Shown piece by piece: positions 1-7,114 of a stretch of 56,154 nucleotides of DNA. The stretch spans positions 1 to 56,154 of the forward strand of contig CANQQY010000009.1 in assembly GCA_947626105.1 (NCBI GenBank), read 5' to 3'. Position 1 is the stretch's first letter, and each line of letters opens with the position of its first letter. Below the pieces are notes generated by a model, which worked only from the letters and a program-made list of their open reading frames with translations, was not told the DNA's origin and searched no databases. The translations under genes and the position numbers were made by a program. The stretch comes from an uncultured Clostridia bacterium (GTDB lineage Bacteria > Bacillota > Clostridia > Christensenellales > Borkfalkiaceae).

Positions 1-76
1 TGGAGCTACTGGTCGGACTTGAACCGACGACCTGTTGATTACGAATCAACTGCTCTACCGACTGAGCCACAGTAGC
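1..76 (-). tRNA. tRNA-Thr (anticodon CGU)
   Basis: On the minus strand the sequence folds as a complete cloverleaf: 7-bp acceptor stem GCTACTG/CAGTAGC, D arm GCTC..GAGC, anticodon stem GTTGA/TCAAC with loop TTCGTAA, and T arm GTCGG-TTCGAGT-CCGAC. The anticodon is CGT, which reads ACG (Thr). The discriminator is T, as in E. coli tRNA-Thr, and CCA is encoded. The 3' end coincides with the window edge, so its terminator and any neighbouring tRNAs are outside. Confidence 0.96.
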
Positions 77-104
77 AAACGTTTATTTCTGCAATGCATT
101 TTCT

Positions 105-133
105 ATTATATGAGAAATTTCCCGAAAAAGCAA
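105..133 (-). promoter_or_regulatory. Promoter of tRNA-Thr
   Basis: On the minus strand, TTGCTT (128-133) and TATAAT (105-110) are 17 nt apart, about 29 nt upstream of the mature tRNA 5' end. A perfect -10 with a reasonable -35 fits a strong housekeeping promoter. Confidence 0.7.
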
Positions 134-190
134 GCGTTTTTACGCTGTTTTTTATATTTTTTCCGAAACTCTGTTTTCGGGCGCTTTGGC

Positions 191-219
191 TTTACTTTTG
201 TCCCGCGATATATTATGAT
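191..219 (+). promoter_or_regulatory. Promoter of the NUDIX/TcdA/TtcA operon
   Basis: TTTACT (191-196) and TATGAT (214-219) are separated by 17 nt, 19 nt ahead of the NUDIX start codon. The promoter lies inside the longer open frame that begins further upstream, which supports the downstream ATG as the true start. Confidence 0.65.
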
Positions 220-238
220 AGGATACGGAGGAAAAAGG

Positions 239-631
239 ATGAAGATCGTTGAAGTCGTGGCGGCGCTGCTTTGGAACCGTGAGAAATTTTTGATCTGCCA
301 ACGCCCGCCAGGGAAGGCCCGCGCTCTTCTTTGGGAATTTGTCGGCGGGAAGGTGGAGCCGGGGGAGACGAAAGGGGAGGCGCTCATCCGCGAGTGCAGA
401 GAAGAACTTGGGATCGAGGTCTCCGTCGGCGGCGTTTTTGCCGAAGTCGTCCATGAATATCCGGACATTTGCGTGCATTTGACCCTATTCAACTGTCAGA
501 TCGCTTCGGGCGTTCCGCAGCTGCTCGAACACAACGACATGAAATGGATCCTGCCTTCCCAGATCCCAGATTATCCGTTCTGTCCGGCCGACCGTTCCAT
601 TCTCGCAAAGATCTCGGCGGAAGCGCATTGA
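239..631 (+). CDS. NUDIX hydrolase (MutT-like)
   Basis: 130-residue NUDIX pyrophosphohydrolase, probably sanitising oxidised nucleotides such as 8-oxo-dGTP, or acting as a CTP pyrophosphohydrolase. The NUDIX box is complete at about residues 36-58: GG-KVEPGE, then REC-REELGI, matching G-x5-E-x7-R-E-x2-E-E-x-G. The length is typical for MutT. The ATG at 239 was chosen because GGAGG lies 9 nt upstream and a promoter ends just before it; the open frame extends upstream to 35, but that part runs over the promoter. It is first in a same-strand group with tcdA-like, lipoprotein and ttcA-like genes. The family is certain, the exact substrate is not. Confidence 0.9.
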   Translation: MKIVEVVAALLWNREKFLICQRPPGKARALLWEFVGGKVEPGETKGEALIRECREELGIEVSVGGVFAEVVHEYPDICVHLTLFNCQIASGVPQLLEHNDMKWILPSQIPDYPFCPADRSILAKISAEAH

Positions 632-732
632 CCGCCGCAGAGGGATCTTTCGCCGCTTCGATTAGAAAAGGGGTGCATGCCGCGCGGTGGGATTTGATTG
701 ACTTTGGGGCGCGGAGGAAGTATAATCATCAT

Positions 733-1452
733 ATGCTGAATCAATTTTCGAGAACGGAGCTCCTTTTGGGGAAGGACGCGACGGAAAAACTTGCCGCAAG
801 CCGCGTGGCGGTATTCGGGCTCGGCGGCGTCGGCGGGTATTGCGTGGAAGCGCTCGTCCGCGCGGGCGTGGGGGCGCTTGACCTCATCGACAGCGATAAG
901 TTCTCTCTCACCAATCTCAACCGCCAACTGCACGCGACGGCAAAGACGCTCGGGCGGTATAAAACGGACGTCGTCGCCGAGCGCGTCGCGGAGATCAACC
1001 CCGATTGCGTTGTGCGAACGTTCCGGACTTTTTATCTCCCCGAGACGGCGGGGGAGTTTGATTTTCGGCGCTACGACTATATCGTCGACGCGATCGACAC
1101 GGTGGCGGGCAAGATCGCGCTCGTCAGGAATGCGGAAGCGTGCAAAACGCCGATCATCAGCGCGATGGGGGCGGGAAACAAACTCGACCCGACGAGGTTC
1201 GAAGTCGCCGACCTTGCAAAGACTTCCGTCTGCCCGCTCGCCCGCACCATGCGGCGGGAGCTCAAAAAATACGGCATCGAACATCTGAAAGTCGTCTATT
1301 CGAAGGAAGAGCCCATCCGCCCGCTCCTTTCCGAAGAGGAGAGCGGCAAGCGGGAGACCCCGGGGAGCGTTCCCTTCGTGCCGTCCGTCGCGGGGCTCAT
1401 CCTCGCGGGAGAGGTCGTGAAAGACCTCCTCAAAAAAGGGGAGAGCCGATGA
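733..1452 (+). CDS. tcdA: tRNA threonylcarbamoyladenosine dehydratase-like E1 protein
   Basis: 239-residue ThiF/MoeB/E1-superfamily protein. The nucleotide-binding fold is at residues 25-45 (VFGLGGVGGYCVEALVRAG), followed by the DSDKFSLTNLNRQ motif that binds ATP and positions the adenylated substrate. This arrangement and the KTSVCPLARTMRRELKK segment match TcdA (YgdL/CsdL), which converts tRNA t6A37 to its cyclic form using ATP. The start at 733 gives a protein of family length; a GGAGG at about 715 is somewhat distant, so the start is less certain than the identity. The stop overlaps the ATG of the next gene (ATGA at 1449-1452), so the two are probably translationally coupled. Two tRNA-modification enzymes therefore share this small operon. 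Confidence 0.88.
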   Translation: MLNQFSRTELLLGKDATEKLAASRVAVFGLGGVGGYCVEALVRAGVGALDLIDSDKFSLTNLNRQLHATAKTLGRYKTDVVAERVAEINPDCVVRTFRTFYLPETAGEFDFRRYDYIVDAIDTVAGKIALVRNAEACKTPIISAMGAGNKLDPTRFEVADLAKTSVCPLARTMRRELKKYGIEHLKVVYSKEEPIRPLLSEEESGKRETPGSVPFVPSVAGLILAGEVVKDLLKKGESR

Positions 1453-1937
1453 AAAAACTGCTGTTTGGGCTGTCGCTTGCTGCGTCGCTCCTGCTCTGCG
1501 CCTGCGGCGGCGACATGGAAGGCTGGCCGACGCTCGATTTGAATTTAGAGATCGGAAACTACGATGAAGTTTCGCTCGAATATCATCACATTTCCGCCCG
1601 TTCCGACCGCATGCCGTCGGATGTCGATGAGGATTATTTCGGCACATCGGCGGATAGAGATCTCATAACCGAAATCTATCGGGAGATCGACGGCTTGCCA
1701 TATAGCGAAGAAACATACGACAAGATCGACACGCAAAACTATTCGAGCAAAGTCGTCATTACGTTTCGGAAGGACGGCGGGGCGGAGTACACGTTCACGT
1801 TTTACGGGTACGCCGTCAAGGACGGCTATTTTGTCTTGGACAACGGGGAGATCCACAAATATTTGGGTGACTTTGTAAGCGGCACTTATGAGCGTTTCAA
1901 GGACAAACTCACCCCGTCGGAGAGGAGGGCGGCATGA
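1449..1937 (+). CDS. Small lipoprotein of unknown function
   Basis: 162-residue protein with a lipoprotein signal: MKK start, hydrophobic stretch, and LCAC with the acceptor Cys at about residue 19. The mature part is acidic (DVDEDYFG, DLITEIYREIDGLPYSEE) and ends with an alternating beta-rich segment (KVVITFRKDGGAEYTFTFYGYAVKDGYFVLD). I recognise no family. It overlaps the TcdA-like gene by 4 nt upstream and the TtcA-like gene by 4 nt downstream, so it is embedded in a tRNA-modification operon although it should sit on the outer face of the membrane. The start is well supported by the ATGA overlap. Confidence 0.8.
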   Translation: MKKLLFGLSLAASLLLCACGGDMEGWPTLDLNLEIGNYDEVSLEYHHISARSDRMPSDVDEDYFGTSADRDLITEIYREIDGLPYSEETYDKIDTQNYSSKVVITFRKDGGAEYTFTFYGYAVKDGYFVLDNGEIHKYLGDFVSGTYERFKDKLTPSERRAA

Positions 1938-2755
1938 CGGACGACGTTGCGAAAACCATCGAAGAGGGGATCAGGACGACGTTTGCGAAGCGGCTTTTTA
2001 AGCCGTTCGCGAAGGCGATCGTCGAATACGGCCTCATCAAACCGAACGACAGGATCGCGGTGTGTATTTCGGGCGGGAAGGACTCCACCCTCATGGCGAA
2101 ACTTTTTCAGGAACTCAAACGGCACAACAAATTTCCGTTTGAGCTCGTCTTTCTCGTCATGGATCCGGGGTACAGCCCCGCAAACCGCCAAAAGATCGAA
2201 GAGAACGCCCGCCTTCTCAATATTCCCGTCACAATTTTTGAGACGGATATCTTTGAAAACGTCTATGAGATCGAAAAGTCTCCCTGCTACCTCTGCGCGC
2301 GCATGCGGCGGGGGCATCTCTATGCCAAGGCGAAGGAGCTCGGCTGCAACAAGATCGCGCTCGGGCACCATTACGACGACGTGATCGAGACCATTCTCAT
2401 GGGTATGCTCTACGGCGGACAGATCCAGACCATGCTCCCCAAGCTCAAAAGCACGAATTTCGAGGGGATGGAGCTTATCCGCCCCATGTATCTCGTGCGG
2501 GAGAGGGACGTCATTGCGTGGCGGGAGGAATACGGGCTTGAATTTTTGCGCTGTGCATGTAAATTTACGGCGGAGCTTGCGGAAGGCGAAGTGGACGGCA
2601 AGCGGCAGAAGGTGAAGGAGCTCATCCGAAGGCTGCAAAGAGAGGATCCGCAGATCGAGCGGAACATTTTCAAGAGCGTGGAAAACGTCTCTCTCGCGAC
2701 CGTCATCGAATATAAAGATAAAAACGGCGTAAGGCACCGTTTTGACGAAGAATAG
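1934..2755 (+). CDS. ttcA: TtcA-like tRNA 2-thiocytidine synthetase
   Basis: 273-residue PP-loop ATPase of the TtcA/TtuA group, expected to thiolate a tRNA base (cytidine 32 in TtcA) using ATP activation and an Fe-S cluster. The PP-loop SGGKDS is at residues 46-51. The paired Cys motif PCYLCARMRRG has Cys118 and Cys121, and Cys207/Cys209 (CAC) are in the place of the third cluster ligand of TtcA. Start overlap with the lipoprotein gene (ATGA) suggests coupling. It is the last gene of the operon; a short GGGAC/GTCCC hairpin follows, but no T-run. The family call is strong; the exact tRNA position modified is inferred. Confidence 0.87.
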   Translation: MTDDVAKTIEEGIRTTFAKRLFKPFAKAIVEYGLIKPNDRIAVCISGGKDSTLMAKLFQELKRHNKFPFELVFLVMDPGYSPANRQKIEENARLLNIPVTIFETDIFENVYEIEKSPCYLCARMRRGHLYAKAKELGCNKIALGHHYDDVIETILMGMLYGGQIQTMLPKLKSTNFEGMELIRPMYLVRERDVIAWREEYGLEFLRCACKFTAELAEGEVDGKRQKVKELIRRLQREDPQIERNIFKSVENVSLATVIEYKDKNGVRHRFDEE

Positions 2756-2843
2756 GGGACTTTGTGACGTCCCTCGGCTCCCAGCCCCCAATCCTTGGCT
2801 CCCTTTCTGCGTCACGGGGGTTCAGGATGACGCGGGGGAAAAC

Positions 2844-2952
2844 CTTGTCGCCACTTTTAGGGGAGATGTCACGAGCTTGCGAGTGACAGAGGGGTTTTGA
2901 AACCCCTTTCCCCTCGCTACGCTCGGGGACTTCCCCTAGAAGGGGCAGCAAG
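2844..2952. repeat. MITE-like multi-hairpin element, copy 1
   Basis: 109 bp. The first 21 bp (CTTGTCGCCACTTTTAGGGG + A) and the reverse complement of the last 21 bp (CTTGCTGCCCCTTCTAGGGG + A) are nearly identical terminal inverted repeats. The interior is a string of small hairpins: GTCAC..GTGAC, GGGGTTTTGAAACCCC, and CCCCT..GGGG. Confidence 0.8.
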
Positions 2953-3007
2953 AAAGGCCTACCCCCTACGGGGGGAGGCTCCGCCGTAGGCGGTGGTGGG
3001 GGGATCA

Positions 3008-3113
3008 CTTGTCGCCCCTTTTAGGAAGATGTCGCGAGCTTGAGTGACAGAGGGGTTTTGAAACCCCTTTCCCCTCGCTACGCTCGGGGACTTCCCCTAG
3101 AAGGGGCAGCGAG
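3008..3113. repeat. MITE-like multi-hairpin element, copy 2
   Basis: Close relative of copy 1 in the same orientation. It carries a 3-nt loss in the first terminal hairpin (TTAGGAAG instead of TTAGGGGAG) and a shortened GTC..GTGAC hairpin. The GGGGTTTTGAAACCCC hairpin and the right end are intact. Confidence 0.78.
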
Positions 3114-3118
3114 AGAGA

Positions 3119-3172
3119 CCTGCCCCCTTTGAAGGGGGCGGGTGGCGCGCGAAGCGCGTCAAGTGGGGGTTG
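3119..3172. repeat. GC-rich intergenic repeat, second family, copy 1
   Basis: About 54 bp beginning CCTGCCCCCTTTGAAGGGGG and continuing with GGCGCGCGAAGCGCG and GTGGGGGTTG. It recurs almost identically at 39965-40018, again directly abutting a multi-hairpin element, and its first 21 bp recur at 47908. It contains two nested palindromes (CCCCCTTTGAAGGGGG and CGCGCGAAGCGCG). Confidence 0.75.
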
Positions 3173-3185
3173 TAGTCGGGAGCAG

Positions 3186-3357
3186 CGAGAACCCCTTTGG
3201 CTCACTACGTTCGCCACTGTCTCACGCGGGTAGCACCCCGCGTTCGGTCAGCATTTGCCCGAAACATATGGGCAAATGCCAAGAAAATTTTGCGTTCTGC
3301 CAAAGATTATCAATCTTTGGCAGAACGCAAAATTTTCCCTAAGAGGGGCAGCGAGAC
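3186..3357. repeat. Multi-hairpin element fragment interrupted by palindromes
   Basis: The left part (AACCCCTTTGGCTCACTACG, to about 3218) and the right part (CCCTAAGAGGGGCAGCGAG, about 3338-3357) are the second half of a multi-hairpin element; compare 40075-40125, where the same two blocks are contiguous. Between them lie three palindromes: GCGGG..CCCGC (about 3228-3243), a 10-bp stem GCATTTGCCC/GGGCAAATGC (3251-3279) and a 25-bp perfect stem (3284-3308 with 3312-3336). Confidence 0.65.
3284..3336. repeat. Perfect 25-bp inverted repeat with 3-nt loop
   Basis: The left arm 3284-3308 (AAAATTTTGCGTTCTGCCAA + AGATT) is perfectly complementary to the right arm 3312-3336; the loop is ATC. The stem ends in AAAATTTT on both sides, so it could terminate transcription in either direction, including that of the minus-strand gene ending at 3372. 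The position inside a broken repeat element is the unusual part. Confidence 0.85.
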
Positions 3358-3371
3358 CCCTAAAAGCGCTC

Positions 3372-3806
3372 TTACAGATATTTTTGTAATTCTTTGAGCT
3401 GGCGGTCTTGAAGTTCGATGAGGCGGCGGGTAAAATCCTTGCTCCGCCCGTCCGCCGCGCCGTATTGGTTGAGATATTTGTTTAGCGACTTGATCCCCAT
3501 GTTACAGCCGTCCGTAAGAAGGTCGGCGATCTCCTCGTCCGTCTCTTTGACAGCCATCATGACGTTGGTTTTCAGCCACGCCATGCCCTTTGCGACGGGG
3601 TTCGGATCCTTTCCCTCGTCATTGTAGCTGTGCAGGACCTCTTGCAGCTCGTTTTGGAGCTCGGCGTACTCGCGCTGGTAGTCGTCCAGCATCCTCTTGA
3701 ATTCCGTATTTTTCGCATGTTCCTTGACTTCGTCGATCGCGGCGATCCCCATTTGGATCCCCGCGTCGCATTCGCGCATAAGTTCTATTGTATCGTGTTC
3801 TATCAT
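3372..3806 (-). CDS. DUF2383-like four-helix-bundle protein
   Basis: 144-residue all-helical protein of the ferritin-like DUF2383/PA2169 type that is common in clostridia. Family-like segments are ECDAGIQMGIAAIDEV near the N terminus, the central NPVAKGMAWLKTNVMM, and DGCNMGIKSLNKYLNQY near the C terminus. The function is not established; a role in stress or cell-envelope state is sometimes assumed. The protein has no signal peptide and no membrane segment. An AGGAGGAG site lies 5 nt before the ATG on the minus strand, so the start is secure. It is a single gene, convergent with the ttcA operon; the strong inverted repeat at 3284-3336 lies just past its stop and may end its transcript. Confidence 0.85.
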   Translation of the reverse strand: MIEHDTIELMRECDAGIQMGIAAIDEVKEHAKNTEFKRMLDDYQREYAELQNELQEVLHSYNDEGKDPNPVAKGMAWLKTNVMMAVKETDEEIADLLTDGCNMGIKSLNKYLNQYGAADGRSKDFTRRLIELQDRQLKELQKYL

Positions 3807-3967
3807 AACTCCTCCTCACCCAAGTATGTGCAAGAGGATATTTTTTTACGCGGAACGCCGCTTTTCAGTCTGTTGAACGGCGGATTGGGGCAGGTTTGCT
3901 CGTTATTGTTTGTTTTTGCTTGTTTGTTTGATTTTTTCATTTTATTTTTCAACATGGCAATCATATC

Positions 3968-3996
3968 TTGACAAATTCTCATAAAAATGATAGGAT
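3968..3996 (+). promoter_or_regulatory. Promoter of the glycan-uptake operon
   Basis: TTGACA (3968-3973) and TAGGAT (3991-3996) are 17 nt apart, about 97 nt before the first permease start. The 5' leader (about 4003-4092) is AT-rich and includes ATGAATCATTTATTG, a possible imperfect palindrome. No other good promoter is visible in the following 17 kb of co-directional genes. Confidence 0.75.
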
Positions 3997-4092
3997 AAAT
4001 GTATAAAATGAATCATTTATTGTATCAAATGAAATATTAAAAAAGCGTTTTTTGAGTGATTTTCACAAAATCGAATGGCGCGAAAGGAAAAA

Positions 4093-6135
4093 ATGAAGAA
4101 TTTAACAAAATCCGGAAAGTTATTCCTTTGCGGAGCCGTAGCAGCGGCTCTGGTTTTCCTCGCTTCCGTGGTGATGTTCGCGATCTCGATCGTCAAAGCG
4201 GATGAGGAAAGCGACCTCGGGTTCGATCTCACCGGGTACGACGTCGTAAAGATGACGTTGGACGATGAGAACAACCGTATTGCCGGAACGCAGGAGGGGG
4301 ACGTTTTCGCTTTCAGCGAGAGCGGCGATCTCCTCTGGGACGTCGGCAAACTTCGTGACTGCGCCGTGTACGATATTGCAATTAAAGACAATCTCGTGTA
4401 TGCCGTCTTTGCGGACGGCAGTATTCTCTCCTTCTCCGAAGAGGACGCTTCGGCGTTCTCTTCGGCAGGGGAAGAGGGGCAGGCGTTTGGCGCAAAGTGC
4501 ACGGAATACCGTCTTGATTATTCCATTTCGGGCAACGTGAAAAATACGCAGCTTCTCGTGGGGAACGGGGAGTTTTATCTGCGCGCCCGCTGTAACGACG
4601 GCGCAAACCGCAATTATCTTTTCCGCTTTGAAACGGGCGAAGAATTTCCCGAAGAGATCAGAAAGAGCGCGGGGAATTTCTCGATCGGCGGCATGGTATA
4701 CTTCGGGGGGCGTTTTGTCTATTCCTACCGCGGAGATTTGATTTCGGGGGGGGAGAAATTACTTGCGCTGGATGAGGATATTCTCGCGCTCTCCGCTTCC
4801 GAAACCGAAATTTCCATGATCACGGCGGGCGGTAAACTCGTGATTTTCAGTGCAGAGCGCGGAGAGATCGTGTATGAAGAGTCGCTCTCCGAATCGCTCG
4901 ATTCTTCCTATGTTTTCTCCACGGGGGAAAATTTCCTTGCAAAGACGCAGAGCGGAAATGCCGTAAAGATCGATACGTCCGAGCGGTCGCTCGAATCCTT
5001 TACGGTGGGAAGGGACTCCGTCAACTTTATTCTGTGGAACGACGAATGCTTTATGCTTCGCGATACCACGGACGTTGAGAATCCCTTCGTGCTTTTCTAT
5101 ACCGAAGAACAAGCGCGCTTAAACGCGCTTTTTTCTGTGCTCCGCTGGGTATTCCTTGCGCTCGCTATCGTGATGCTCGCCCTTGCGATCATCCTGTTCC
5201 TCTGCATTCGGGAAGAGCGCCGCTTGAAGATCAAAAAGGGGACGGTCTCTTTCTTCAAGTCGATTTGGCGGGACAGGGCGATCTATCTCTCTCTTCTCAT
5301 TCCGTTCGGGCTACTTATAACATTTTATTATGTTCCTACCGTTTTGGGCTTTTCCATTTCCTTCCTCGACTATGTGCCGGGGGTGAAATCCAACTTCATG
5401 GGATTCAAATATTTCGCCGAAGTTTTGCGGAGTGCGGATTTCTGGAATTCCGTGGGTACGATGATGCTCTTCCTCCTTGCGGATCTTGCAAAGGCGCTCA
5501 TTCCGCCATTCATCATCGCGGAACTTCTCATTACGGTGAGATTCAAACGTTTTTCGCTTTGGGTGCGCATTTTGCTCTTTATTCCCGGGATCCTGCCCGG
5601 CGTCGCGGCGACCCTCGTTTGGATGCAGGGCGTGTTCGATTCCTCGACGAACAGTCTTGTCAACGGCTTCATCAAAGTATTCGCGCCGTCGTTCACGGGA
5701 CTCAACTGGATCTATAATCCTTCTTATATGGTACGAGTCCTGACGATCGTGTGTTTCGGATTTCCGTGGGTGGGATCTTACCTCATCTTCTTCGGGGCGC
5801 TCGGCGGGATCAACACTTCCATCTTCGAGGCGGCAAAGCTCGACGGCTGTCCGTGGATCACGAGGGTGTTCAAGCTGGATATCCCGCTCATCCTTTCCCA
5901 ATTCAAATATGTCCTCATTACGACTTTTATTGCCTCCGTACAGAACTACGGTACGCTGTATATTCTCTATGGTACGGGCGCGCGCGATACCCTCATGACG
6001 CCCGCGCTCACGATGTACGGCGAGATCGCGAAAGGGAATTACAATATCGCAAGCGTAATGGGAATGTTCCTGTTCGTCTTCCTTGCTGTTGTAACGGTGT
6101 CGAATTTCCGCTCACAGAAAGAGCAGATCGATTGA
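4093..6135 (+). CDS. ABC sugar permease (MalF type) with extracellular propeller-like domain
   Basis: 680-residue inner-membrane permease. The C-terminal half (about 390-680) is a standard MalF/UgpA-type subunit with six helices and the ATPase-docking EAA loop (IFEAAKLDGCPWITRVFKLD, about 576-595). The N-terminal half is unusual: one membrane helix (about 9-35), then about 300 residues of short beta-rich repeats of PQQ/WD propeller character (GDVFAFSESGDLLWDV, GSILSFSEED, GKLVIFSAERGEIVYEE), then a second helix (about 347-372). Usual family length is about 300. The propeller should face outside and may contact the substrate or binding protein; that is inference. The ATG at 4093 has AAAGGA 4 nt upstream; an ATG at 4075 lacks a site. 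First gene of the operon; the second permease starts 9 nt after its stop. Confidence 0.88.
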   Translation: MKNLTKSGKLFLCGAVAAALVFLASVVMFAISIVKADEESDLGFDLTGYDVVKMTLDDENNRIAGTQEGDVFAFSESGDLLWDVGKLRDCAVYDIAIKDNLVYAVFADGSILSFSEEDASAFSSAGEEGQAFGAKCTEYRLDYSISGNVKNTQLLVGNGEFYLRARCNDGANRNYLFRFETGEEFPEEIRKSAGNFSIGGMVYFGGRFVYSYRGDLISGGEKLLALDEDILALSASETEISMITAGGKLVIFSAERGEIVYEESLSESLDSSYVFSTGENFLAKTQSGNAVKIDTSERSLESFTVGRDSVNFILWNDECFMLRDTTDVENPFVLFYTEEQARLNALFSVLRWVFLALAIVMLALAIILFLCIREERRLKIKKGTVSFFKSIWRDRAIYLSLLIPFGLLITFYYVPTVLGFSISFLDYVPGVKSNFMGFKYFAEVLRSADFWNSVGTMMLFLLADLAKALIPPFIIAELLITVRFKRFSLWVRILLFIPGILPGVAATLVWMQGVFDSSTNSLVNGFIKVFAPSFTGLNWIYNPSYMVRVLTIVCFGFPWVGSYLIFFGALGGINTSIFEAAKLDGCPWITRVFKLDIPLILSQFKYVLITTFIASVQNYGTLYILYGTGARDTLMTPALTMYGEIAKGNYNIASVMGMFLFVFLAVVTVSNFRSQKEQID

Positions 6136-6144
6136 GGTGAGAAG

Positions 6145-7083
6145 ATGACCGAGAAAATAGTTGAGCAGACATTTGAACAGCCGGTTGAGCAGATGGCCGG
6201 ACAGACGGTTGAACAACCGCCCAAGAAGATAAAGCCTAAGATGAAGATCAGACTCGGCGGGATCGACGGCGCGATCGCCCAAACAGTCATCGTGCTCTTG
6301 CTCGTTTTGACGCTCTTCCTTTGCATGGTGCCCGTGCTGATCACGATCATCATGTCCTTAAAACTTCCCGAGGATATCCAAGGGAATCCTATTTGGACGC
6401 TTCCCAAGACGCAATGGGCATTTGCAAACTACAAGGAGGCGTTTAATGTGCTGTCCGGTCCCTTGCTTTGGACGCTCGTCATGGACATTGCCGTCAGCGT
6501 TACGGTCATGCTCATGAGCTGTTATATCGCCTTTTTGTTCCAGTGGTACAAATTCAAGGGGAACAAGGTGCTCTTTGCGCTCTTTATCCTTCCCATGCTC
6601 GTGCCCAACGTCGTCTTGCTCTCGCCGACCTATCTCGTGGCGTATAATCTCGGGCTCGTCGGGAACTACTGGGGCGTCATTTTACCCTATCTCGCGGGCA
6701 ACCAGATCGCTTCGGTCTTTATGCTACGCGTATTTATGGGACAGCACCCGAAATCCCTCTACGAGGCGGCGCAGCTCGACGGGGCGAATAAGTTCAATCT
6801 TTTCGTCTATGTGTGCCTTCCGCTCTCCTTCCCGATCATGATGGTGCAGGGGATCGGGATCTTCGCGGCGATCTATAACGATTACCTGTGGCCGCAGCTC
6901 ATTTTCCAGAACGACTATTCCAAGGGAACGATCATGCCTTACCTTCGTTCGTCGCTTCAAGGGATCAATCAAGGCATTCAGTATGCAATGTATCTTGTGG
7001 CAGGTATCCCGCTCATCATCTCCACGGCGATCAGCATCAAGTTCTTCGTCTCGGGCGATTTTGCAAGCGGACTGAAAATGTAA
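6145..7083 (+). CDS. ABC sugar permease (MalG type)
   Basis: 312-residue carbohydrate ABC permease of the MalG/UgpE type, partner of the preceding subunit. It has a Gln/Glu-rich cytoplasmic N terminus with repeated VEQ units (residues 4-29), six predicted helices starting at about residue 48 (TVIVLLLVLTLFLCMVPVLI), and an EAA loop YEAAQLDGANKFNLFVYVCL at about 204-223. The C terminus FFVSGDFASGLKM is typical. GAGGTGAG lies just before the ATG and only 9 nt separate it from the upstream gene. No ATP-binding subunit is encoded in the window; Firmicutes commonly use a shared MsmX/UgpC-type ATPase encoded elsewhere. Confidence 0.93.
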   Translation: MTEKIVEQTFEQPVEQMAGQTVEQPPKKIKPKMKIRLGGIDGAIAQTVIVLLLVLTLFLCMVPVLITIIMSLKLPEDIQGNPIWTLPKTQWAFANYKEAFNVLSGPLLWTLVMDIAVSVTVMLMSCYIAFLFQWYKFKGNKVLFALFILPMLVPNVVLLSPTYLVAYNLGLVGNYWGVILPYLAGNQIASVFMLRVFMGQHPKSLYEAAQLDGANKFNLFVYVCLPLSFPIMMVQGIGIFAAIYNDYLWPQLIFQNDYSKGTIMPYLRSSLQGINQGIQYAMYLVAGIPLIISTAISIKFFVSGDFASGLKM

Positions 7084-7114
7084 AAATCAAAAAAGATAGG
7101 AGGAAATTCAAATT

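Larger units (their letters stand above)
2756..3371. other. Non-coding repeat block
   Basis: This 616-bp stretch between convergent genes shows no credible gene. It holds two full MITE-like hairpin elements (2844-2952, 3008-3113), one GC-rich element of a second family (3119-3172) and a third hairpin-element fragment (about 3186-3357) split by a run of palindromes. Open frames across it follow the repeat phase and have no ribosome binding site. Confidence 0.8.

Noticed and set aside
2844-3113. CRISPR array
   Set aside because: Repeats are about 107 bp, scattered across 49 kb, with terminal inverted ends and no regular spacers; no cas genes are present.
2703-3342. Small open frames across the intergenic repeats (similarly at 20647-21172, 39988-40380 and 47783-48445)
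   Set aside because: The same peptide phrases recur wherever the repeats recur, in any frame, with no start signals. They are products of the repeat sequence.
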